A stretch of DNA of 20,475 bases, from the NCBI GenBank assembly GCA_026710565.1, contig JAPOQV010000650.1:1-20475 (forward strand), read 5' to 3'. Source of the DNA: Spirochaetaceae bacterium. GTDB lineage: Bacteria > Spirochaetota > Spirochaetia > SZUA-6 > Bin103. The notes under the pieces were generated by a model. The model did not search any database. It was not told the DNA's origin and worked only from the letters and a program-made list of their open reading frames with translations. A program made the position numbers and the translations under genes. Below, one piece after another: positions 14,430-20,475 of this stretch. Position 1 is the stretch's first letter, and each line of letters begins with the position of its first letter.

Positions 14430-14876
14430 CTACGCCTGCGCGGCGAGCTGGGTCCGGAACCCCTCCCACGCGCTGGCGATCACCTTGCCGGCGGAGGCTT
14501 CGATCAGGGCGGCGCCGACCGGTTTGAGCAGCCCCCCGAGTTCGTCCACGGTCGCCGTCCAGGTAACGTCGGTGCCGTCGGCGGCCTCGTCCACCTCAAA
14601 CGTGGTGGTCACCGCCGCCATCGACCCGATCCCCTTGCTGCGGATGCCGAGCACCAGCCGCGGCTCCGCACGCTGCTGCACGTCGATCGTGGTCGACAGC
14701 GATCCGGTCAGGAACGACAGACCGGGCCTCACTTTGCAGGTGACGTGATCCTCGCTGGTACGTGACGCCGACGACAGGCCCGGAATCGCGCCGGCCAGGA
14801 AGGAGAGGTCGGACAGCCGCCGCCACACGTCGTCGGCGGGCTGCGTGAAGCGCTCCACGCCCGACAGCTCGATCAT
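14430..14876 (-). CDS. SRPBCC/CoxG-family protein
   Basis: The 148-residue product begins MIELSGVERFTQPADDVWRR and contains the strand-turn pattern of the START-like SRPBCC fold, closest to the CoxG (carbon monoxide dehydrogenase subunit G) group. These proteins bind hydrophobic ligands or membranes. The ATG at 14876 is selected over an upstream in-frame ATG at 14927 because GGGAGG stands 4 nt before it and the upstream stretch is Arg/Gly-rich. The start overlaps the thiolase stop (ATGA), so they form an operon. There are no CO-dehydrogenase genes in the window, so a role with the thiolase is more likely than in CO oxidation. Confidence 0.8.
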   Translation of the reverse strand: MIELSGVERFTQPADDVWRRLSDLSFLAGAIPGLSSASRTSEDHVTCKVRPGLSFLTGSLSTTIDVQQRAEPRLVLGIRSKGIGSMAAVTTTFEVDEAADGTDVTWTATVDELGGLLKPVGAALIEASAGKVIASAWEGFRTQLAAQA

Positions 14877-16060
14877 GGCGCCTCCCGCTCGACCACCACG
14901 CCGCACGCCTCGCCGCCGCCGATGCACAGCGCCGCGACGCCGCGCACGGCGCGACCGGCCGGCAGCGCGGCAAGACCGTGCAGCAGCGTGATAAGGATGC
15001 GGGCGCCGCTGGCCCCGATCGGATGCCCCAGCGCCACGGCGCCGCCGTCCACGTTGCAGCGACCGCCGTCGATGCCCAGGTCGCGCTCCACGGCCAGGTT
15101 GCCGACGGCGAACGCCTCGTTGATCTCGAACCGGTCGACGTCGTCGATCGCCACGCCGGCCCGGTCCAGGATCGGCGGTATCACCTGCGCCGGCGCCACC
15201 AGGAAACGGGCGGGCGCGGCCGCCACGCTGCCGTGCGCGACCAGCGTGGCGAGCGGCGTGATGCCCAACTCGGCCGCGCGGCGGTCGGTCATGACCACGC
15301 AGGCGGCTGCGCCGTCGTTGAGCGACGACGCGTTGGCGGCGGTGATCGTGCCGTCGGCGGCGAAGGCGGGACGCAGCGTGGTCATCTTGTCGAAGTCGGC
15401 GCGGCCCGGTTCCTCGTCGGCCGTGACGGAGCGGCCGGCTCTCGCCTCGACCGGGACGACCTCGGCGTCCCAGCGTCCGCTGCGCTGAGCGTCCAGTGCG
15501 CGTCGGTAGGACCGCGCCGCGTAAGCGTCCTGAGCGGCGCGGTCGATGCCGTACTCGCGTGCGATCAGCTCGGCGGCGTCCCCCATGTGGAAGTCGTTGT
15601 ACACGTCCCAGAGCCCGTCGACGATCACGCTGTCGGCGGCCTGCTGGTGGCCGTAGCGGAAGCCGCGGCGGGCGCCGGACAAGAGGTACGGGGCGTTGGA
15701 CATGCTCTCCATGCCGCCGGCCACCGCGATGCCGGCGTCACCGGCCAGCACGGTGCGTGCGGCCAGGATCACCGCCTGCAGTCCCGACCCGCACACCTTG
15801 TTGACCGTCGTGCAGGGAACGGCTTCCGGGAGCCCGGCGCCGATCGCGGCCTGCCGGGCAGGCGCCTGGCCCGCGCCGGCGGTGAGGACCTGGCCCATGA
15901 AGACCTCGTCCACGTCCTGCGGGGCGATGCCCGCGCGGCGCACCGCCTCGCCGATCGCCGTCGCGCCCAACCGTGGGGCGGACACCGACGCCAGCGCGCC
16001 GCCCAGCGCGCCGATCGGGGTACGGCAGGCCGCGGCTATCACGGCGTGTTCGGCGGGCAT
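14873..16060 (-). CDS. Thiolase (acetyl-CoA acetyltransferase family)
   Basis: The 395-residue product has the full thiolase set: the acyl-accepting cysteine in VNKVCGSGL (Cys90), NEAFAVGN, GHPIGASGAR with the catalytic His, and the second cysteine in CIGGGEACG. Length and the opening VIAAACRTPIGALGG are typical. Thiolases either cleave 3-ketoacyl-CoA or condense two acetyl-CoA; sequence by eye cannot separate these, but the neighbouring acyl-CoA dehydrogenase favours degradation. It is first in a two-gene minus-strand operon with the SRPBCC gene. The start has only AGGA very close upstream, so its ribosome binding site is weak. Confidence 0.92.
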   Translation of the reverse strand: MPAEHAVIAAACRTPIGALGGALASVSAPRLGATAIGEAVRRAGIAPQDVDEVFMGQVLTAGAGQAPARQAAIGAGLPEAVPCTTVNKVCGSGLQAVILAARTVLAGDAGIAVAGGMESMSNAPYLLSGARRGFRYGHQQAADSVIVDGLWDVYNDFHMGDAAELIAREYGIDRAAQDAYAARSYRRALDAQRSGRWDAEVVPVEARAGRSVTADEEPGRADFDKMTTLRPAFAADGTITAANASSLNDGAAACVVMTDRRAAELGITPLATLVAHGSVAAAPARFLVAPAQVIPPILDRAGVAIDDVDRFEINEAFAVGNLAVERDLGIDGGRCNVDGGAVALGHPIGASGARILITLLHGLAALPAGRAVRGVAALCIGGGEACGVVVEREAP

Positions 16061-16077
16061 ATCCTGAGGCGCAGTCT

Positions 16078-16108
16078 GTCGGAACCCCGCTTTCGCGGCA
16101 AGTCCGAC
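16078..16108. other. Intergenic double-stem hairpin
   Basis: In the 121-bp gap between divergent starts, GTCGGA pairs with TCCGAC (outer stem, 6 bp) and CCGC with GCGG (inner stem, 4 bp, TTTC loop). It may be a dispersed palindromic element or part of the thiolase leader. A second small repeat, CCCGA-GCA-TCGGG, is at 16143-16155. No function is assigned. Confidence 0.35.
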
Positions 16109-16169
16109 GGGGGCGGTGTCGGTCCGAGCAGGTCGATCCTTACCCGAGCATCGGGGTCCGGGTACGCGT

Positions 16170-16175
16170 TACATT
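16170..16175 (+). promoter_or_regulatory. -10 box TACATT of a leaderless start at 16182
   Basis: TACATT fits TAnnnT and lies exactly 6 nt before GTG at 16182, with no Shine-Dalgarno, matching the spacing seen at 8998 and 9066. It supports 16182 as the original start of the decayed gene downstream. Confidence 0.45.
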
Positions 16176-16181
16176 GTCGGC

Positions 16182-16784
16182 GTGAAACCTCCACGGTTCG
16201 CCGATCTGGGGCTGCCGGGTGGCGACATGGTCGATGAGCGGCTGACCGACCTTGCCTCCGGTCGTACCAGCGCCGCCAGCCTGCTGGTATCGCTGGCGGC
16301 CCCACGTCTTCGCCGTGAGGGCGTCCCGGTCACGAACACCCAACCTGACCCTGAGCTGCAGCTCTATCGGCTGCTCTCGTTCACCGAAGCGACGTGGACC
16401 TCCACGCCGACGACGATGCGGTGTTCCGCGACATCCAGCGCATCAAGGACACGGAGCATCTGAACGTGGAGCTCGTGCTCTCACGCACGGCGATCCTCGA
16501 TGCGGTGGGTGCCTTCCTCGACTCCATTGGGTCGAGGTTGAGCCGTCAGCCCGAAGACACTCCTGTCGCACGGAGCAGGGTTTCCTGCACGAGCAACTCG
16601 TGCGATGTCGACAAGGCAAGGGCACTTTCGAACTCGAACACCCCAAGCGTATTGTCCGGGAACGATCGCGGTGAAACCGCCGTTGTTGCATGTGACCGCC
16701 CAGATCGAAGAAGATGTTGTGGGTCGTGGCACCTTGGGGTATCGTCCTCTATTCGTCAAGACACGTCCGTGGTCCACGACGTAA
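16182..16784 (+). pseudogene. Decayed or multiply frameshifted gene of unknown function
   Basis: The GTG at 16182 opens a plausible protein (VKPPRFADLGLPGGDMVDER, then a hydrophobic/charged helical pattern to about 16376) before the frame turns Ser/Thr/Arg-rich and stops at 16463. Protein-like sequence then appears in another frame (from about 16380: DLHADDDAVFRDIQRIKD, about 45 residues). It appears again in the third frame (about 16580-16674: GTFELEHPKRIVRE). A 37-residue frame starting GTG at 16671, overlapping that stop, ends at 16784. No single frame is convincing throughout. I read this as one or two small genes broken by frameshifts; a tandem of tiny genes or sequencing error are alternatives. 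The family is not recognised. Despite decay, its leaderless promoter is intact. Confidence 0.35.
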
Positions 16785-16803
16785 CGGCCGAACTTATTCG
16801 AGA

Positions 16804-16809
16804 TATAGT
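16804..16809 (+). promoter_or_regulatory. -10 box TATAGT upstream of the phosphodiesterase
   Basis: TATAGT matches 5 of 6 bases of the consensus and ends 10 nt before the ATG at 16820, implying a very short leader. No clear -35 box is present. Confidence 0.35.
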
Positions 16810-16819
16810 GAGTGACATC

Positions 16820-17629
16820 ATGCATGAATCATCAAGCTGCGGCGCCATTCTCATCGTCATCGATGGGTGCCGTCCGGACGGTATCCAACAGGCGGACACC
16901 CCGAACATCGATTCGCTGATCGCGCGCGGGGCGTACACGTTCAGTGCACAGAGCGTCGTTCCATCCGCCACGTTACCGTGCCACACCTCGATGTTTCGGG
17001 GCGTAACGCCCTTACGGCACGGCATCACGACCAATACATGGGTGCCGATGGTGCGCCCGGTGCCGAGCATCGCCGAGTCCGCGCATGCGATGAACAGGGA
17101 AACGGCGTTCGTCTACAACTGGGAACAGCTTCGCGATCTGGCGGCGCCGGGCTCACTCGATTTCTCCTACTTCAGGGAGAACCTCGACGACCCGGAGGGC
17201 GACCTGACGATGGCGCAGATCGCAGCACAGCATCTGATTGCGGATCAGCCGGACTTCTGCTTCCTGTACCTGGGCATCGTTGACATCGTGGGGCATCGGC
17301 ACGGGTGGATGTCTGCGGAGTACATCGAACAGATCGGCGTCGCCGACCGGGCGATCGGCATGGTGCTGGAGCAACTCGAAGAGGCGAAACTCCTGGACCG
17401 CTACTTCATCCTCGTCCAGAGCGACCACGGCGGCCACGAAAAGACCTATGGGACGGACCTGCCCGAGGACGTGACGATTCCGTGGATCGCAGCGGGTGCG
17501 AACGTGCGGCATCCCGGCGACATCACGGGGCCGGTACGCATCTTCGACACCGCACCGACCCTCGCGCATGTGCTCGATCTGCCGTTATCGAGCGATTGGG
17601 AGGGACGGCCGATCGAGCAGATCTTCTAG
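16820..17629 (+). CDS. Type I phosphodiesterase/nucleotide pyrophosphatase-like protein
   Basis: The 269-residue product is an alkaline-phosphatase-superfamily hydrolase of the NPP type. It shows IVIDGCRPD (12-20, metal Asp15), SATLPCHTSMFRGV (49-62, with Thr51 the likely nucleophile), GIVDIVGHRHG (152-162, D155 and H159) and VQSDHGGHEK (199-208, D202, H203, H206). All expected metal ligands are present, so it should be active on a phosphodiester or phosphonate. The length is compact. The ATG at 16820 is chosen because homology starts at once; the open frame upstream to 16394 is unrelated low-complexity translation. There is no signal peptide. It lies 71 bp before the GH116 gene on the same strand and may be cotranscribed. 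The substrate is unknown. Confidence 0.85.
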   Translation: MHESSSCGAILIVIDGCRPDGIQQADTPNIDSLIARGAYTFSAQSVVPSATLPCHTSMFRGVTPLRHGITTNTWVPMVRPVPSIAESAHAMNRETAFVYNWEQLRDLAAPGSLDFSYFRENLDDPEGDLTMAQIAAQHLIADQPDFCFLYLGIVDIVGHRHGWMSAEYIEQIGVADRAIGMVLEQLEEAKLLDRYFILVQSDHGGHEKTYGTDLPEDVTIPWIAAGANVRHPGDITGPVRIFDTAPTLAHVLDLPLSSDWEGRPIEQIF

Positions 17630-17700
17630 CGTGGTCGATGGCGCGGGCAGCCACGGCGCGAGCTTGCCGGCGGCGTGGTTTCTCCTCACCATGCCGCGCC

Positions 17701-20379
17701 ATGAGCGACCATCCCCTGAGTGAGGCCACAAGAGCCCACTTCACCTACCGCGGCGCACAGCTCAACGAGATCTCGTTCCCACTCGGTGGGATCGGAGCCG
17801 GCTGCATCGGCTTGGCGGGCAACGGCCGGCTGATCGACTGGGAGATCTTCAACCGGCCCGCCAAGGGCAGCGTGAACGGCTTCAGCCACTTCGCCGTCAA
17901 GGCGGAGCGCGCCGGTGAGGTGGTGGACGCGCGGGTGCTGCACGGCGACCTGACCGGACCGCTGTCCGGCAGCATGCGCTCCACCTGGCTGGACAGCTTC
18001 GGCTTCGGCCCGATGCGCGCGACCCTGGGCGGCCTGCCTCACTTCGCGGAGGTCGAGTTCGAGGGCACCTTCCCGGTAGCGACGCTCACCTTCCGGGACG
18101 GGAAATTCCCGGGCACGGTCACCCTGCGCGCCTTCAACCCCTTCATCCCCGGCAACGCCGACGACTCCAGCATTCCCGCGGCCTGCTTCGAGGTGCACGT
18201 GACCAATCCCGGCGGCGACGACCTGGACTACACCGTCGCGCTGGCGGTCTCGAACCCGGCCCGCTCAGGATCGCTCAACCGCGCCCGGCGCGACGGCGCG
18301 GCGCAACTGCTCACGCTGGCGGCGAGCGACATCGCCGACGATCACCCGAGCAGCGGTGACCTCACCATCGCCACCGACTGCGCCGGCGTCAGCTACCAGG
18401 AGTGCTGGTTCCGCGGCATGTGGTTTGACGACCTGACCATCTACTGGCACGACTTCACCGCGCCGGGCGGTTTCCAGAATCGCAGCTATCCGGAGCCGGG
18501 CGCAGCGGGCCACGGGTTCGGGGTAGGCGACACCGGCGTGCTGGCGGCCACGCTCGGCGTCCCGGCGGGGGAGACGTGCACCGCGCGATTCGTGCTGACC
18601 TGGAGCTACCCCAACTGCGTCAACTACTGGCACCCGGTGGGGGCCGAGGGCGAACAGCGCGACGGGCCGCCGCCGGAGCTCATTCACGCGGAATGGCGCA
18701 ACCACTACGCGACCCGGTTCCCGGACTCCGCGGCCAGCGCCGTCTACTGCCTGCGCGAATGGGAGCGGCTGCATGACCGGACCGTGGCGTTCCGCGACGC
18801 CCTGTATGCCTCAAGCGTTCCCGTCCCCGTGCTCGATGCAGCGGCCGCCACCCTGTCGGTGCTCAAGAGCCCGACCGTCCTGCGGCTGGAGGACGGCACC
18901 TTCTACGGCTTCGAGGGGGTGCGCGTCGAGCAGGGCTGTTGCGAGGGAAGCTGCACCCACGTGTGGAACTACGCCTGCGCGCTGCCGTTCCTGTTCCCGG
19001 ACCTGGAGCGCTCGATGCGCGACGCCGACTTCCGCTACAACGCCGGCGCCGACGGCGGCATGTCGTTCCGCCTGCAGCTTCCGCTCGGGCGGGAGCGGCT
19101 CGGCTTCCGGCCCTGCGCGGACGGCCAGTTCGGGGGCGTGATCAAGGCCTACCGCGACTGGAAGATCTCCGGCGACTCGGAGTGGCTGCGCGGCCACTGG
19201 GAGACGATCAAGCGGAACATCTCGTTCGCCTGGGCCGAGAGCAACCCCGACCGCTGGGACGCCGACCGCGACGGCGTGCTGGAGGGACGCCAGCACCACA
19301 CCCTGGACATGGAGCTGTTCGGCCCCAACTCCTGGCTCACCGGCTTCTACCTGGCGGCCTTGGCCGCGGGCGCCGAGATGGCCGAGCACTTCGGCGAAGC
19401 GGACACGGCGGCGGAGTACCGCGCGCTGTTCGCGCGCGGCAAGGGGTGGGTGGACGCCAACCTGTTCAACGGCGAGTACTACCAGCAACGGATCGACCTC
19501 ACCGACCGCTCGATCCTGCAGGCGTACTCCGGCGGCGCCGCGGAGAGCTATCGCGGCGGACGTTCCTCGGTGTGGAACTACTGGGACGACGAGCACGGCC
19601 AGATCAAGTACCAGGTGGCCGAAGGGTGCGCGATCGACCAGGTGCTTGCGCAGTGGCACGCGAACGTCTTCGGCCTGGGCGAGGTGTTCGATCGCGAGCA
19701 GACCCGCTCGGCGCTGGCCGCCATCTACCGCCACAACTTCAAGCGGTCGTTCCGGGACCACTTCAACCCGGCGCGGCTGTACGCGGTCGACGACGAGGCC
19801 GGCACCATCATCTGCTCCTATCCGCGCACGCTGCCGGTGGTACCGATCACCTATGCGCAGGAGACCATGCACGGCTTCGAGTACCAGGCGGCCTGCCACA
19901 TGATCCAGGAGGGAATGCTGGCCGAGGGGGTGGAGCTGGTGAAGGCGGTGCGCGACCGCTACGACGGCAGCCGCCGCAATCCCTGGAACGAGATCGAGTG
20001 CGGCAACAACTACGCGCGCTCGATGGCCGCCTTCGCGCTGCTGCCGGCGTACTCGGGGTTCGAGTTCGACGCCGTAAAAGGCCACGTCGGGTTCAGCCCC
20101 AAGGTGGCGGACACGCCGTTCACGGCGTTCTGGAGCTTGGGCTCCGGCTGGGGCACCTGCACGCTGGATGCGGCGGAGATCAGGCTCCAGGTCGAGTCGG
20201 GCGAGCTGTCGCTGTCCAGCTTCGCCAGCGATCGGCTTGCCGGCGGCACGGTCACCGGCGTGCGGGTGGGAGAGGTCGCACCTTCGTTCCGCGCGGAGGG
20301 CGCCACGGTGGTCTTCGCTGAGCCGGTGTGCGTAACCGCCGCAGCACCGCTCGCCATCTCGCTGGCAGTGAGCGTCTGA
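17701..20379 (+). CDS. GH116 family glycosidase (GBA2/DUF608 type)
   Basis: The 892-residue product has the two-domain layout of bacterial glucosylceramidase-like GH116 enzymes. An N-terminal beta-sandwich (about 15-330) opens with LNEISFPLGGIGAGCIGL, and an alpha/alpha-barrel catalytic domain (about 370-830) follows. GFEGVRVEQGCCEGSCTHVW (403-422) holds Glu405, Glu410 and Glu415, the region of the nucleophile in GBA2. HTLDMELFGPNSW (533-545) aligns with the acid/base Asp region, making Asp536 the candidate. DQVLAQW (646-652) is a further conserved motif. Characterised members hydrolyse beta-glucosides or beta-xylosides. There is no signal peptide, so it is cytoplasmic. The ATG at 17701 is where homology starts; the long upstream extension of this frame is not real. 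The Shine-Dalgarno is poor. The stop overlaps the next start (TGATG). Confidence 0.92.
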   Translation: MSDHPLSEATRAHFTYRGAQLNEISFPLGGIGAGCIGLAGNGRLIDWEIFNRPAKGSVNGFSHFAVKAERAGEVVDARVLHGDLTGPLSGSMRSTWLDSFGFGPMRATLGGLPHFAEVEFEGTFPVATLTFRDGKFPGTVTLRAFNPFIPGNADDSSIPAACFEVHVTNPGGDDLDYTVALAVSNPARSGSLNRARRDGAAQLLTLAASDIADDHPSSGDLTIATDCAGVSYQECWFRGMWFDDLTIYWHDFTAPGGFQNRSYPEPGAAGHGFGVGDTGVLAATLGVPAGETCTARFVLTWSYPNCVNYWHPVGAEGEQRDGPPPELIHAEWRNHYATRFPDSAASAVYCLREWERLHDRTVAFRDALYASSVPVPVLDAAAATLSVLKSPTVLRLEDGTFYGFEGVRVEQGCCEGSCTHVWNYACALPFLFPDLERSMRDADFRYNAGADGGMSFRLQLPLGRERLGFRPCADGQFGGVIKAYRDWKISGDSEWLRGHWETIKRNISFAWAESNPDRWDADRDGVLEGRQHHTLDMELFGPNSWLTGFYLAALAAGAEMAEHFGEADTAAEYRALFARGKGWVDANLFNGEYYQQRIDLTDRSILQAYSGGAAESYRGGRSSVWNYWDDEHGQIKYQVAEGCAIDQVLAQWHANVFGLGEVFDREQTRSALAAIYRHNFKRSFRDHFNPARLYAVDDEAGTIICSYPRTLPVVPITYAQETMHGFEYQAACHMIQEGMLAEGVELVKAVRDRYDGSRRNPWNEIECGNNYARSMAAFALLPAYSGFEFDAVKGHVGFSPKVADTPFTAFWSLGSGWGTCTLDAAEIRLQVESGELSLSSFASDRLAGGTVTGVRVGEVAPSFRAEGATVVFAEPVCVTAAAPLAISLAVSV

Positions 20380-20475
20380 TGGCGACCGATGCCGCGCTGA
20401 GGTGGCCGGTCGGGCAGGGGAGCGGTAGCGGCGAGGCCACGGGGATCGAGCTTGCCGCGAGCATCGACATCCGCC
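20379..20475 (+). CDS. Unknown protein, N-terminal 32 residues (partial)
   Basis: An ATG overlaps the GH116 stop (TGATG, 20377-20381), the same coupling seen between cupin and sulfatase, and the frame stays open to the window edge. The visible part (MATDAALRWPVGQG then a Gly/Ser-rich stretch) gives no family. Coupling suggests a partner of the GH116 enzyme. Confidence 0.45.
   Translation, partial: MATDAALRWPVGQGSGSGEATGIELAASIDIR

Noticed and set aside
16394..16819. N-terminal extension of the phosphodiesterase frame
   Set aside because: The superfamily's first strand begins right after the ATG at 16820. Most of the upstream translation is Ser/Arg-rich without family similarity, apart from a short fragment treated as part of a broken gene.
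17305..17700. N-terminal extension of the GH116 frame
   Set aside because: It overlaps the phosphodiesterase gene in another frame, and GH116 homology begins just after the ATG at 17701.

Overview
The window is a gene-dense, high-GC bacterial chromosome segment. No rRNA, tRNA, CRISPR array, transposase or integrase is visible. The phylum cannot be fixed from the sequence. Three genes look leaderless (a TAnnnT box exactly 6 nt before an ATG or GTG), a style known from Actinobacteria, Deinococcus and other high-GC lineages. The mix of sulfatase, GH116 and other sugar-type enzymes suits an environmental or host-associated heterotroph. Hand counts of single 60-base lines give about 83% G+C in hemL (12061-12120), 53-55% in the GmrSD-like gene (10261-10320, 11521-11580) and 50% late in the second ATPase gene (4561-4620). 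The defence-like genes therefore look acquired.

Layout: 1-1099 is the end of a circularly permuted ATP-grasp gene plus an alpha-E (DUF403) gene, closed by a hairpin. 1144-5288 is a two-gene operon of P-loop ATPases (AAA-wHTH, then AAA-wHTH-TPR) behind a promoter whose -35 box lies in a perfect palindrome. 5354-7263 is a cupin gene translationally coupled to a sulfatase gene. 7241-8998 (minus) is an uncharacterised protein that looks like an alpha/alpha-toroid. It shares a 67-bp divergent leaderless promoter region with 9066-11800, a three-gene overlapping operon of XRE regulator, nucleotidyltransferase and GmrSD-type (DUF262-DUF1524) type IV restriction enzyme.

11857-16060 is ordinary metabolism: hemL, an acyl-CoA dehydrogenase and, convergently, a thiolase-SRPBCC pair. 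16182-16784 looks like a decayed gene with protein-like fragments in three frames behind an intact leaderless promoter. 16820-17629 is a type I phosphodiesterase-like protein. 17701-20379 is a GH116 (GBA2/DUF608) glycosidase, and a further coupled frame starts at 20379 and runs off the window.

The best candidates for something new are (i) the XRE-NTase-GmrSD operon, a toxin-antitoxin-like pair fused by overlaps to a restriction enzyme that carries an 8-T tract, where any single-base slip would remove the nuclease domain, and (ii) the self-contained double-ATPase operon with its palindromic operator. The sulfatase, toroid protein, phosphodiesterase and GH116 all lack an evident signal peptide, so they probably act on imported small molecules.
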